From: CAYZNE01 sp964461035 | GTDB taxonomy: Archaea; Nanobdellota; Nanobdellia; Woesearchaeales; CAYZNE01 | Assembly: GCA_964461035.1 (NCBI GenBank) | Contig: CAYWRI010000017.1 | Span: forward strand, 1-31,216 | Length of the DNA stretch: 31,216 nt | Direction: 5' to 3' | Shown here: positions 7,411 through 15,758 of the stretch, in pieces | How positions within the stretch are numbered: the first letter of the stretch is position 1 | Layout of the letters: each line of letters begins with the position of its first letter | Translations under genes and position numbers: made by a program | The notes under the pieces: generated by a model | Told to the model about the DNA's origin: nothing | Databases searched by the model: none | The model's input: the letters and a program-made list of their open reading frames with translations, nothing else

Positions 7411-7614
7411 CCAGTTGATTTGCTGTCCCATCGGAGCAGAGCTCAGGAGTATTACACAAATCAACACAAAAAACGCAGATTATTGGACCTTCAAACAAGT
7501 TTGAAGATTCAAGACGAATTTTGGCAATTACAACTTGGATGCCACAGTAAAACTTAGGATATTAAACTCAAATTGTAATAAATAAAAATACATTAAATTC
7601 TTTTTTTGTTTTTA
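7411..7614 (+). ncRNA. Candidate structured noncoding RNA
   Basis: No reading frame is present, but the base composition is clearly less A/T-rich than the surrounding intergenic DNA (7411-7560). Three helices stand in a row. First, GTTGATTTG (7414-7422) pairs with CAAATCAAC (7457-7465), enclosing CTGTCC-CATC-GGAGCAG (7423-7439). Second, CTTCAAAC-AA-GTTTGAAG (7489-7506). Third, TGGCA (7522-7526) pairs with TGCCA (7540-7544). A TATA box 26 nt before 7411 and a T-rich run at 7599-7614 give plausible ends. It matches no RNA family I can name; C/D-box motifs are absent. Confidence 0.42.
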
Positions 7615-7644
7615 GACTAATATAATTTATTTAATTAATAAAGG

Positions 7645-7872
7645 TTTAGGTTATTTAACATAATATTAACAAGTAAATAATATACTTGGTATTAATGAAC
7701 TTTTGCAATATGACTATAATAACTCCATAAAAATTATTATGACCATCCCCAACCTAAATCTTCGACTTATGCGTTAGCATGACCAAAATTCACAATTTTG
7801 ATTTATTATTGACTAAAAATCAATAATGACTAAAAATCAAGGATTTTTTATTTCAAAAACCAAAGGTTTTTG
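7645..7872. repeat. Run of short perfect hairpins in gene-free DNA
   Basis: Successive inverted repeats: CAAGTA/TACTTG (7670-7675/7683-7688), TTATGC-GTTA-GCATGA (7767-7782, one wobble), CAAAATT-CAC-AATTTTG (7784-7800), ATTATTGA/TCAATAAT (7805-7827), AAAAATC-AAG-GATTTTT (7832-7848) and CAAAAACC-AAA-GGTTTTTG (7854-7872). TTTAGGTT (7645-7652) can also pair with AACCTAAA (7751-7758). GACTAAAAATCAA occurs twice (7811 and 7828). A T-run follows at 7892-7899. Each stem is distinct in sequence, so this is not a repeat family. It could be a structured RNA, a binding array or an origin-like region. Confidence 0.6.
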
Positions 7873-7970
7873 CATAGGTTATATTTATTGGCTTTTTTTA
7901 GAATAATATCCGTTTAATTATCTATAATAATTTAGATTATGGTTTTTATTATCACCTTTTAGATTCGATA

Positions 7971-7981
7971 AATTTATATTA
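7971..7981 (+). promoter_or_regulatory. TATA box of the Nudix gene
   Basis: AATTTATATT is centred near 7975, so the start site should fall at about 8001, next to the ATG at 8003. The message is probably leaderless; no Shine-Dalgarno is present. Confidence 0.55.
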
Positions 7982-8002
7982 GTCTTTGAATTATAAATAC
8001 TT

Positions 8003-8500
8003 ATGACTAAAACAAAAATAGTTATCGTTAATGAAAATGATGAAATAATTAATCATAAAAAAAGAGGAACCTTAAAACCTTCAGATATTTATAGAGTTTC
8101 GGCTTTATGGATTCAAAACTCGAAGGGTGAAATTCTCCTTGCTCAAAGATCTTTTAATAAAAATCATAATCCTGGAAAATGGGGTCCTGCAGTAGCAGGA
8201 ACCATTGAAGAAGGAGAATCTTATGAATCAAACATTATTAAAGAAGCTGAAGAAGAAATTGGTTTAGAAAATCATCCTTTTCAAAAATCAGTTCATAAAT
8301 TTAATAATGGTGAACATAAACACTTTACACAACGATTCTTTGCTTTAGTAGATAAAGAAATTGATGAATTCACAATTCAAAAAGAAGAAGTTGAAAAAAT
8401 TAAGTGGTTTACAAAAGAAGAACTCCTCACTGAATTAAATCGTTTTCCTAATAAATTTCTAAAATCAATAAAAGACAGTGTCACTTTTTTCAGTAAATAA
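8003..8500 (+). CDS. Nudix hydrolase, IPP-isomerase/YfcD-like
   Basis: A 165-aa cytoplasmic Nudix-fold enzyme that would hydrolyse a nucleoside-diphosphate-linked substrate or act on a related pyrophosphate. The Nudix box runs G66 to L88 as G-x5-E72-x7-K80-E81-A-E-E84-E85-I-G-L; lysine replaces the usual arginine, while the metal-binding glutamates are intact. The opening IVNENDEII and the SALWIQNSKGEILLAQRS strand resemble the IPP isomerase/YfcD branch. However, the isomerase cysteine motif is absent (WGPAVAG stands there), so true type I isomerase activity is doubtful. It is probably transcribed alone from its own TATA box; the KH gene starts 70 nt after its stop with a separate TATA box. 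Substrate unknown. Confidence 0.88.
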   Translation: MTKTKIVIVNENDEIINHKKRGTLKPSDIYRVSALWIQNSKGEILLAQRSFNKNHNPGKWGPAVAGTIEEGESYESNIIKEAEEEIGLENHPFQKSVHKFNNGEHKHFTQRFFALVDKEIDEFTIQKEEVEKIKWFTKEELLTELNRFPNKFLKSIKDSVTFFSK

Positions 8501-8539
8501 TATGAACCACGCTTCAAACACACGTAACTGATTAAAAAC

Positions 8540-8549
8540 ATTTAAAAAG
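8540..8549 (+). promoter_or_regulatory. TATA box of the KH gene
   Basis: ATTTAAAAAG is centred at about 8545, 26 nt before the ATG at 8571. This is one of the clearest cases of leaderless spacing in the window. Confidence 0.6.
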
Positions 8550-8570
8550 CAAGGATGATTCTGCTTTTTT

Positions 8571-9131
8571 ATGGAAGAAAACTCCGATCGCCTTCAACAA
8601 ATAGAAGAATTTATTTATTCATTAAAAGTTCCAAAAGAAAGAATAGCAGTTCTAATCGGTAAAAAAGGCGAAGAAAAAAAAGAATTAGAAGAAATATCTG
8701 ATTGTCAAATATTTATTGATTCAAAGGAAGGGGATGTAACCTTATCTGGGAAAAATAGTTTGTCTTTATATATTTTAAGAGAAGTTGTTAAAGCAATTTC
8801 CAGAGGATTTAACCCTGAACTTGCAAAACAATTATTTAAACAAGATTATGCTCTTGAAATAATGAGTTTAAATGAATATAATCCTAATAAAAATCATCAT
8901 CCCAGATTAAAAGGTAGAATTATAGGTAAGAAAGGAAAATCTAGGGAAACTATTGAACAACTTACAGATTGTAATATTTGTGTTTATGGTAAAACAGTTT
9001 CTATTATAGGAAACATGATTGACTTACCATTTGCTAAAAAAGCGGTTGAAAATCTATTAACAGGTAGTATGCATGTTACAGTGTATAAATGGCTTGAAAA
9101 ATATAAAAATTCTCGTATGGAAAAACTGTAA
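8571..9131 (+). CDS. Archaeal two-KH-domain RNA-binding protein (Dim2/Pno1-like)
   Basis: A 186-aa protein matching the universal archaeal KH family related to eukaryotic Dim2/Pno1, which helps process and assemble the small ribosomal subunit. KH1 covers about 16-80 with the RNA-gripping loop G30-KK-G33. KH2 covers about 108-165 with G119-KK-G122 in GRIIGKKGKSRETIEQLT. The linker (80-107, FNPELAKQLF) is also characteristic. Length is normal for the family (about 180). In many archaea the gene lies near a RIO kinase or aIF1A; neither is here. This protein is among the strongest signs that the host is an archaeon. Confidence 0.92.
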   Translation: MEENSDRLQQIEEFIYSLKVPKERIAVLIGKKGEEKKELEEISDCQIFIDSKEGDVTLSGKNSLSLYILREVVKAISRGFNPELAKQLFKQDYALEIMSLNEYNPNKNHHPRLKGRIIGKKGKSRETIEQLTDCNICVYGKTVSIIGNMIDLPFAKKAVENLLTGSMHVTVYKWLEKYKNSRMEKL

Positions 9132-9206
9132 AACGGTTCGACTAATTTAATACTGAAAAATTCTGAAAAACATTTTTAAATTGGAGAAGTGATATTCTAT
9201 TAAAAG

Positions 9207-10283
9207 ATGGGGCTTTTCAAGAAAAAGAAGAAAAAAGAAGAAGAGACTGAAGAAGAAACAGAAGATTCTAATTCTTCATCAAGCAATAGTTCGGGAAAGG
9301 ACAGTGTGAGTAGTGCTCAATTTGATAAATTAAGTGGTGAAGTTACTAAAATAAATGGAATACTTGATTCTCTTAAAGAAGCTAGAAATATGTCTAATGA
9401 AAGATTTTCTACAATTAATGAACAAATAGGTGAGCTTAGAGGAACTATTAATGATGTTCAAAGAAGTGTTGGTAAAATCGAAGTTAAAGCAACTAAAGCT
9501 GCAGACATGGTTGAAAGTGTTCATCCTGACAAATTAATGATTCAAGTTCAAAAATCTGATGGTAAAATCGAAGGCTTACGAGGAATTCTTGAAGCTAAAG
9601 AAGAAATGATGAAAAATGTTATGGATCAAGTTAGAAAAATAAGAAACACAGTTACAGTTTTTAGAGGAATAGAACAAGTAATAAAACTTAATGAAGAAGT
9701 TAAAGATGAATTAATGGATGTAAAAAAAATATCTGCTGCTGTTGAAAGACATGCAGATAGAACAGATAATGTTTTTCTTGAAGCACAGAAAAGCTTTGAA
9801 GCGTTTAATGCATTTGCAGATAAACTTGATGATCTAAAATCTGAAGTAAAAGATCTAACCAAAAAAGCAGATAAAACTGAAGTTGAAACTCTTGCATGTG
9901 TTAAAAAGAAAGATTTTGATGATCGTCTTAAAAAAATAGAAAAATTTGATAAAGAAGCTAAAAACATAATTGATGATCTTAAAAAATATAGAAAGAAGAT
10001 GGAAGATGAATTCAAAACTATTGAAAGAAAGTTAAGAGCAGAATTCGAATTCAAAATAGAAAAGGCAGAAATAATATCCGAAGCGTTTGATGATTTATTA
10101 AAACAAAATCCTATGTTTGCAGAAGGTTTAGAACTACAAAGATATCTTAAGAGAACTTGGCAAGACGATGCTCTTCCAGGTAAGAAAAAAACAGAAAGTT
10201 CTTCTGAAAAAGAAAACAACAATAAAGAAGAAAATTCAGAAGAAACCTCTGAAACTGAAGCAACAAAAGAAACTAAAGAATAA
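9207..10283 (+). CDS. Charged coiled-coil protein
   Basis: A 358-aa soluble protein. It opens with MGLFKKKKKKEEE, followed by a low-complexity acidic/serine linker (14-37). Residues 38-310 are nearly continuous heptad-type helix (GEVTKINGILDSLKEARN, ELRGTINDVQRSVGKIEVKA, KLMIQVQKSDGKIEGLRG and onward). The C-terminal 35 residues are a disordered Glu/Lys/Ser/Thr tail. I recall similar proteins as conserved but unnamed in DPANN genomes; one possibility is an intracellular scaffold, and some resemblance to archaellum accessory FlaC/D-type coiled coils is only compositional. A TATA-like TTTTTAAATT near 9177 gives leaderless spacing to ATG 9207. The secreted giant follows 78 nt later in the same direction, apparently with its own promoter. 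Confidence 0.85.
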   Translation: MGLFKKKKKKEEETEEETEDSNSSSSNSSGKDSVSSAQFDKLSGEVTKINGILDSLKEARNMSNERFSTINEQIGELRGTINDVQRSVGKIEVKATKAADMVESVHPDKLMIQVQKSDGKIEGLRGILEAKEEMMKNVMDQVRKIRNTVTVFRGIEQVIKLNEEVKDELMDVKKISAAVERHADRTDNVFLEAQKSFEAFNAFADKLDDLKSEVKDLTKKADKTEVETLACVKKKDFDDRLKKIEKFDKEAKNIIDDLKKYRKKMEDEFKTIERKLRAEFEFKIEKAEIISEAFDDLLKQNPMFAEGLELQRYLKRTWQDDALPGKKKTESSSEKENNNKEENSEETSETEATKETKE

Positions 10284-10361
10284 AACTCAAATGTTTAATT
10301 CGTTTTCCAAATCTATTTTTAAATTTTATAATAGTTTTATTGGGGGTAATAAATAACTAAG

Positions 10362-13300
10362 ATGAGAAGAGAAATATTTTTGTTAATTACGTTTGCATTC
10401 TTATTAATAACTCTCTTTTCAATTCAAGATGTTACTGCAACAACATACACTTGTTCTAATTGTAGTAATTGTTCAAACACAATTCAAAATATTGCTTCCC
10501 AACAAGACTTAGTTTTACTTACTGAAAACATAATTGATGCAAATGGAACTTGCATCGATTTTGCAGGCATTGATAATGTTACTTTTGATTGTCAGAGTAA
10601 TATTATTGATGGTGATGCCGATGCTACGGGAACAGGAATTTATTTTACAGAGTATGCAATGGGAAATGTTATTCAAAATTGTGTTATTCAAGAATTTAAT
10701 GACGGCATTTATTCTCTATTCAATAATGTTGAGGGGAATAATATTAGTAATGTTGTTTTAGTTAATAATACCAATAGAGGAATTTTTATCGACAGCGCAT
10801 CTTATTGGGTTTACGATAATCTAAGCTTTATTCAAAATAAAGTTGGTTTAGCGTTTCATGATCATACAGATAGTAATATTGTTATTAATTCATATTTTAT
10901 GGGTAATAGAGATTATGATTTTTATATTGGTTATTCAACCAGTGACAAGAACGTTGTTTACAATAACACTTTTAGAAATAAAGTGTTTTTTGAACCTAAT
11001 GAGGGCATTAATTACTGGAACAACAGTGTTTATGGAAATCATTGGTTGAATTATGATTCTGAGGAAGAAGGTTGTTTTGATACTAATACAGATGGTTTTT
11101 GTGATGACACCCACATTATTAACGGGTTTGCGACAGATTATAAACCCAAATACACTAATCAAACAACCCCTGAATTTAATTGCTCTGATTGTGCTGAATG
11201 TAATAATATTATTTCAAATAATTCTTTAATTAGTATTGGTATTTTAGTAATTGAATCAGACATTACAAATGTGGATGGTAATTGTATTTCTATACCTGCG
11301 TATGTAAAGAATATTCATATCGATTGTCAAGGTAATAAAATCTCAGGAGATGGTGATTCTGTGGGAACAGGAATAAAATTAATTGATTTTGCAGAAAATT
11401 CTCACATAGAAAATTGTATATTAGAAGAGTTTCAAAACGGAATGTATTATCCTAGTTATAGTCATTATCATTTAATCGAAAATACTTGCGCAAACAACAA
11501 TACAAATTATGGTTTTTATATGGATGGAATTCTAGATAGTGTTTTTATTAATTTAACAGCAATCGATAATCCTAAAGGATTCGCGCTTAATGATCACACA
11601 GATAGAAATAATATAACTCAATCATATTTTGTTGGAAATTCTGAAAATGATTTTGCAATCTGGGCTTCTAGTAGCGATAGTAATTACATATACAATAATA
11701 CTTTTCAAAATAAAAGTTTTATGGATATTGATATTGGTGCAAATATATGGAATAATTCAGTAACCGGAAATCATTGGTTAAGTTTTGATTCTGAAGAAGA
11801 AGGATGTTATGATGTTTCACCACAAGATGGTTTTTGTGACACAAATTACACAATAAGTGAATACGGTGTTGATTTTTTACCTATTGCATTAAGCACAGGC
11901 ATAACAATTCCCTCAATGCAATCATCAAAAATTACTCCCCTAACACCAAATGTTGATGATGCCTTAATTGGTTATTGCAATGCCTCTGATTCAGGGGAAG
12001 ATAAATTAAGTTATTATTATAGATGGTATTTAGAAGATTCATTAAATACAAGCGGGTATAATGATAACTCGGGAAATAATTTTACTCAAGGAATAGAAAT
12101 TAATATTGCCAATATTTCAAGTTCTTTAACAGCCATAGGAGATAATTGGACTTTATCTTGCTTAGCTAGTGATGGAACAAATAATGCTTCAGATTGGAAT
12201 AATATAACTGTTACAATACTTGACATTTCATCAAATGTGACAGATGTTGTTCTTAGTTCAAGTTCAGGAAATAATTTAACTACAGATAATTTAAGTGTTA
12301 CATTTACTTCAACAAATAGTGAAAATTATTTTGTAAAAAATATTACTGATTGGAGACTTAATGAAAATAGTGTTGCTGTTTTGAACATGCCTTTTGAATA
12401 TGGTTCAACAAATAGTTATACTAAGGATTATTCCTCTTTTGATAATCAGATTAATTCTATGAATGCAGAATGGAATAAATCATCAGGATATGATGGTCGA
12501 GGAGTTTATTATTTTAATGGAACAACAGACATTCAAATAGAAGATAGTGCTTCATTAAACATAACGGATAATTTAACTATTTCTTTATGGGTTAAACCTG
12601 CAAATTTACTTGATGCGCAAATCTATATTGTAAAAGGATCAATTGTCGATAATTATAATTATGAGTTTGGTCAATATCTTGACAATATTTACTTTGGTGT
12701 TGGAGATGATGAAGGAGAATCTGTTCTTATTGCAGAATCTGTTTTATCTGATCTTTGGCAACATTTTGTTGTAACTATTTCTAATAGAACGATCGTTTCA
12801 TTTTATAAAAATTCTACTTATCTGGGTTCAGGAACTTTATCTGCAGATGTTGTTGAAGATACAACAGGAAAATTATTCATTGGTTCTGAATTAGATTCAA
12901 ATTATTATTTTGAAGGATATCTTGATGATATCCAAATATTTGATAGAACTTTATCTCTTGAACAAATACGAGAAATATATGATTCGGAAACTGACAATCA
13001 CTCTTTAAACAAAATAGTTCCTAATGAAACTCGAGTTGGGGAAGAATGGACTGTTGCAGTTACACCTAACGCTCTTAGTGGTGATGGAGAGACCGTTTTA
13101 AGTAATACTTTAACTATTGTTACAGAAGAAAAAGTATTACAATTTGATCAATTATTAACAGATAAAACTATTTATCATACCGAAAATTTAACTTATGATA
13201 TTAATTGTTCTGGTGGAGGAACTATTATTTATTCAGACAATACAAGTTTATTTAACATAAATTCTTCCACAGGACTTATTTTAGATGATCCAACGGAAAA

Positions 13301-15650
13301 CGATGTTGGAATTCACAGCATTAATATTACTTGCAATAATGGAACATCTAGCGTTAGTGATTATTTTAATTATTCTATTTTGGCATCAAATTCTTGGCAC
13401 ATATTTCATGGTAATGTTACTGGTAAATTGGGATTAGGAACAACTAATGAAATGGAACTAATACAATGGGTCGTGAATAATTTAACAAATAGTAATATTT
13501 TTATTGCTGATTCTGATTCGTCAATAAATTTTAATAATTTACATGCTGTTGGAAGAGATCTTAGTAATAACGCTCAGTTTGATGATTTTTATGAATTAGA
13601 TGTATTACTAGGAACAGAAAATGCTGAAGATTCAATTAATAAGTCTTATACAAGTTCTGGAAGTCCAATAACAACAACAACCTTCACAGTGTATGGTTCA
13701 AACATAACCAATGTTGCAATAATAGATAGCTCAAACAATAGTAATTTTACAACAGGAATTCTTTGGGACTCATATGATGATTCTTCAAATGAAGAATTTG
13801 ATTCAACAGATAAAGAAGATGTTGTTTTTATTACAAAAGTAAAAGAAAATACTCAAAGTCAATACGGAACATTTGATTATGAAATAAAAATTCCTGCTAA
13901 CTTAAAAACATATTTATCAGATACTGCAACGTATGTTTCATTGTATACTGAAATAAGTCCTGATGAAGGTACTGCAAGCGAAGAAGAGGAAGAACCTCCT
14001 GCAGAAGAATCAGGCGAATGGGATTTTAATACTGCTGTTTATTCTACTGAAAAATTTTATTTTGGTGGAGAAGAAGAAGGAGCAAAACACGTATTTTTCA
14101 AACCAGACGGAACAAAAATGTATATTGTTGGAGAAATATCTTTAAAAGTTTTGCAGTATTCATTAAGTGATCCTTGGGATGTGACTAGTGCCTCTTATGA
14201 CTCTGTTTATTATGATATAAATGATGGTGGCGAAACAAATCCTCAAATAACTGATCCTAAAGGATTGGTCTTTAAACCCGATGGAACAAAGATATATATA
14301 ACAAGTTCTTGGGAAAGTCCCCCTTCATCACTAGAAAAAACTTTTGAATATGATTTAACAAGCGCGTGGGATTTGAGCAGTGTTGAATATAATGGTGATT
14401 ATCATGATTGGGAGTATTTGAATATTAATGCACATGGTCTTTATTTTAAATCTGATGGAACAAAAATGTATCTTTCTGATTACGGGTTGGAGGGTGTAAA
14501 TCCAGCCATATTGGAATTTGATTTGAGTACTGCTTGGAATGTTAGTACTGCAAGTTATGATGATGCTATTTTAAATTGTACTAATGAACTGGTTAATAGA
14601 CTTGAAAGTTTTTATTTTAGTTCTGATGGAACTAAACTCTTTGCAGTTACAAGAGATACTTATACAAGAATAGTTCAATATAACTTTAGCACGCCTTGGG
14701 ATGTAACTTCAGGTAATTATGGCGGTATTTATGTAGATTATACTTCTGAACCCGTTTCCACAGGGAGTACGGGTAATGGTTGTTTTATTAAACCGGACGG
14801 AAAAGAATTTTATCTATTAAATAATTATGATAAGTCTATCCATAAAATAACTTTAGGCCTTGATTGGACTCTTTATTTTGCTTATTATTCTAATTATGTT
14901 AGTGTTTTATCTGAAACAGGGGATTCTGCGGGTGTTGTTTTGAGTTCTGACGGAACAAAAATGTTTGTTAATAGTTATGCAGGAGTAATTTATGAATATG
15001 ATTTGAGAGTTGCGGGGGATGTTCGTTCTGCAATTTACAATAGTGTATCTTTTAATTTTGGCGGTACAGAAGCTAATCAAAGAGGTATGACTTCTAATAG
15101 TGATGGTTCAAAACTTTATATTGTAGGTTCACAAACGGACAATGTTTATGAAATTGATTTAAGCAGTTCTTGGGATTTATCTACCGCAAGTTATACTGCA
15201 GGCCATTATATTGATGTTTATTCTCAAACGGGTAATTATCCTTTGGGTATAGCTATTAGTAATGATGGAACTAAGATGTATTTGAATAATTTGGATGAAA
15301 ATCTTTACGAATATACTTTAAGTAGTCCTGGCGATGTAACTAGTGCAACTTATACAAATAACTTATTTAGTTATAGTGCTCAAGATAGTGAGGGTAGAGG
15401 AATAAATATTAATGATGACGGAACAAAGTTTTACGCAATAGGTGATAGTACTGATGATATCTATCAATATAATTTGACAACAGCGTATAATATTAGCACC
15501 GCTGTTTATGATACATTTATTGATACAACGGAAGATGGTACGTATTTATGGGAAGGCGGCCCTAGAGGAATAACATTCGACAGCACCGGAGAAACACTTT
15601 ACCTTGTAGGAAATGATAGAGATAGAGTCTGGCAAATTGATATAAACTAA
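10362..15650 (+). CDS. Giant secreted multidomain protein: beta-helix, LamG, beta-propeller
   Basis: A 1762-aa extracellular protein. Residues 1-26 are a signal peptide (MRREIFLLITFAFLLITLFS, cleavage near TAT). Two homologous NosD-like parallel beta-helix units follow (about 27-263 and 270-508), each opening with a Cys-rich CSNCSN/CSDCAEC segment and closing with DSEEEGC and DGFCD. Next are an Ig-like domain (about 513-620), a LamG-type jellyroll (about 673-877, ending YFEGYLDDIQIFDRTLSLEQ), a cadherin-like domain (about 926-1007), a further beta domain (about 1010-1198), a Glu-rich hinge, and ten propeller repeats (about 1220-1762) of the form F-x-x-DGTKMY with YDLS and WDVS. No C-terminal anchor or sorting signal is visible. 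N-X-S/T sequons are abundant. Such architecture fits binding of glycans or neighbouring cells. GGGGG 15 nt before the ATG is a poor ribosome site. Confidence 0.9.
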   Translation: MRREIFLLITFAFLLITLFSIQDVTATTYTCSNCSNCSNTIQNIASQQDLVLLTENIIDANGTCIDFAGIDNVTFDCQSNIIDGDADATGTGIYFTEYAMGNVIQNCVIQEFNDGIYSLFNNVEGNNISNVVLVNNTNRGIFIDSASYWVYDNLSFIQNKVGLAFHDHTDSNIVINSYFMGNRDYDFYIGYSTSDKNVVYNNTFRNKVFFEPNEGINYWNNSVYGNHWLNYDSEEEGCFDTNTDGFCDDTHIINGFATDYKPKYTNQTTPEFNCSDCAECNNIISNNSLISIGILVIESDITNVDGNCISIPAYVKNIHIDCQGNKISGDGDSVGTGIKLIDFAENSHIENCILEEFQNGMYYPSYSHYHLIENTCANNNTNYGFYMDGILDSVFINLTAIDNPKGFALNDHTDRNNITQSYFVGNSENDFAIWASSSDSNYIYNNTFQNKSFMDIDIGANIWNNSVTGNHWLSFDSEEEGCYDVSPQDGFCDTNYTISEYGVDFLPIALSTGITIPSMQSSKITPLTPNVDDALIGYCNASDSGEDKLSYYYRWYLEDSLNTSGYNDNSGNNFTQGIEINIANISSSLTAIGDNWTLSCLASDGTNNASDWNNITVTILDISSNVTDVVLSSSSGNNLTTDNLSVTFTSTNSENYFVKNITDWRLNENSVAVLNMPFEYGSTNSYTKDYSSFDNQINSMNAEWNKSSGYDGRGVYYFNGTTDIQIEDSASLNITDNLTISLWVKPANLLDAQIYIVKGSIVDNYNYEFGQYLDNIYFGVGDDEGESVLIAESVLSDLWQHFVVTISNRTIVSFYKNSTYLGSGTLSADVVEDTTGKLFIGSELDSNYYFEGYLDDIQIFDRTLSLEQIREIYDSETDNHSLNKIVPNETRVGEEWTVAVTPNALSGDGETVLSNTLTIVTEEKVLQFDQLLTDKTIYHTENLTYDINCSGGGTIIYSDNTSLFNINSSTGLILDDPTENDVGIHSINITCNNGTSSVSDYFNYSILASNSWHIFHGNVTGKLGLGTTNEMELIQWVVNNLTNSNIFIADSDSSINFNNLHAVGRDLSNNAQFDDFYELDVLLGTENAEDSINKSYTSSGSPITTTTFTVYGSNITNVAIIDSSNNSNFTTGILWDSYDDSSNEEFDSTDKEDVVFITKVKENTQSQYGTFDYEIKIPANLKTYLSDTATYVSLYTEISPDEGTASEEEEEPPAEESGEWDFNTAVYSTEKFYFGGEEEGAKHVFFKPDGTKMYIVGEISLKVLQYSLSDPWDVTSASYDSVYYDINDGGETNPQITDPKGLVFKPDGTKIYITSSWESPPSSLEKTFEYDLTSAWDLSSVEYNGDYHDWEYLNINAHGLYFKSDGTKMYLSDYGLEGVNPAILEFDLSTAWNVSTASYDDAILNCTNELVNRLESFYFSSDGTKLFAVTRDTYTRIVQYNFSTPWDVTSGNYGGIYVDYTSEPVSTGSTGNGCFIKPDGKEFYLLNNYDKSIHKITLGLDWTLYFAYYSNYVSVLSETGDSAGVVLSSDGTKMFVNSYAGVIYEYDLRVAGDVRSAIYNSVSFNFGGTEANQRGMTSNSDGSKLYIVGSQTDNVYEIDLSSSWDLSTASYTAGHYIDVYSQTGNYPLGIAISNDGTKMYLNNLDENLYEYTLSSPGDVTSATYTNNLFSYSAQDSEGRGININDDGTKFYAIGDSTDDIYQYNLTTAYNISTAVYDTFIDTTEDGTYLWEGGPRGITFDSTGETLYLVGNDRDRVWQIDIN

Positions 15651-15710
15651 TTTATTCTTAAAAAATAAAAAATAAATTCACATAAAATTAAATAATATTA
15701 TAATAAATAA

Positions 15711-15731
15711 TTAAAGAGTTTGTCTCTTTAA
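15711..15731. terminator. Hairpin shared by the convergent giant genes
   Basis: TTAAAGAG (15711-15718) pairs perfectly with CTCTTTAA (15724-15731) over a 5-nt loop, midway between the stop codons of the two convergent surface-protein genes. Symmetric A/T flanks would let it act in both directions. Archaeal termination usually depends on T-runs more than on hairpins, so the role is inferred from position. Confidence 0.5.
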
Positions 15732-15758
15732 CATTTAAAGCATATTAATTCTTATTAC

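Noticed and set aside
8003..8500. Type I isopentenyl-diphosphate isomerase
   Set aside because: The Nudix box and N-terminus resemble the family but the catalytic cysteine motif is replaced by GPAVAG.
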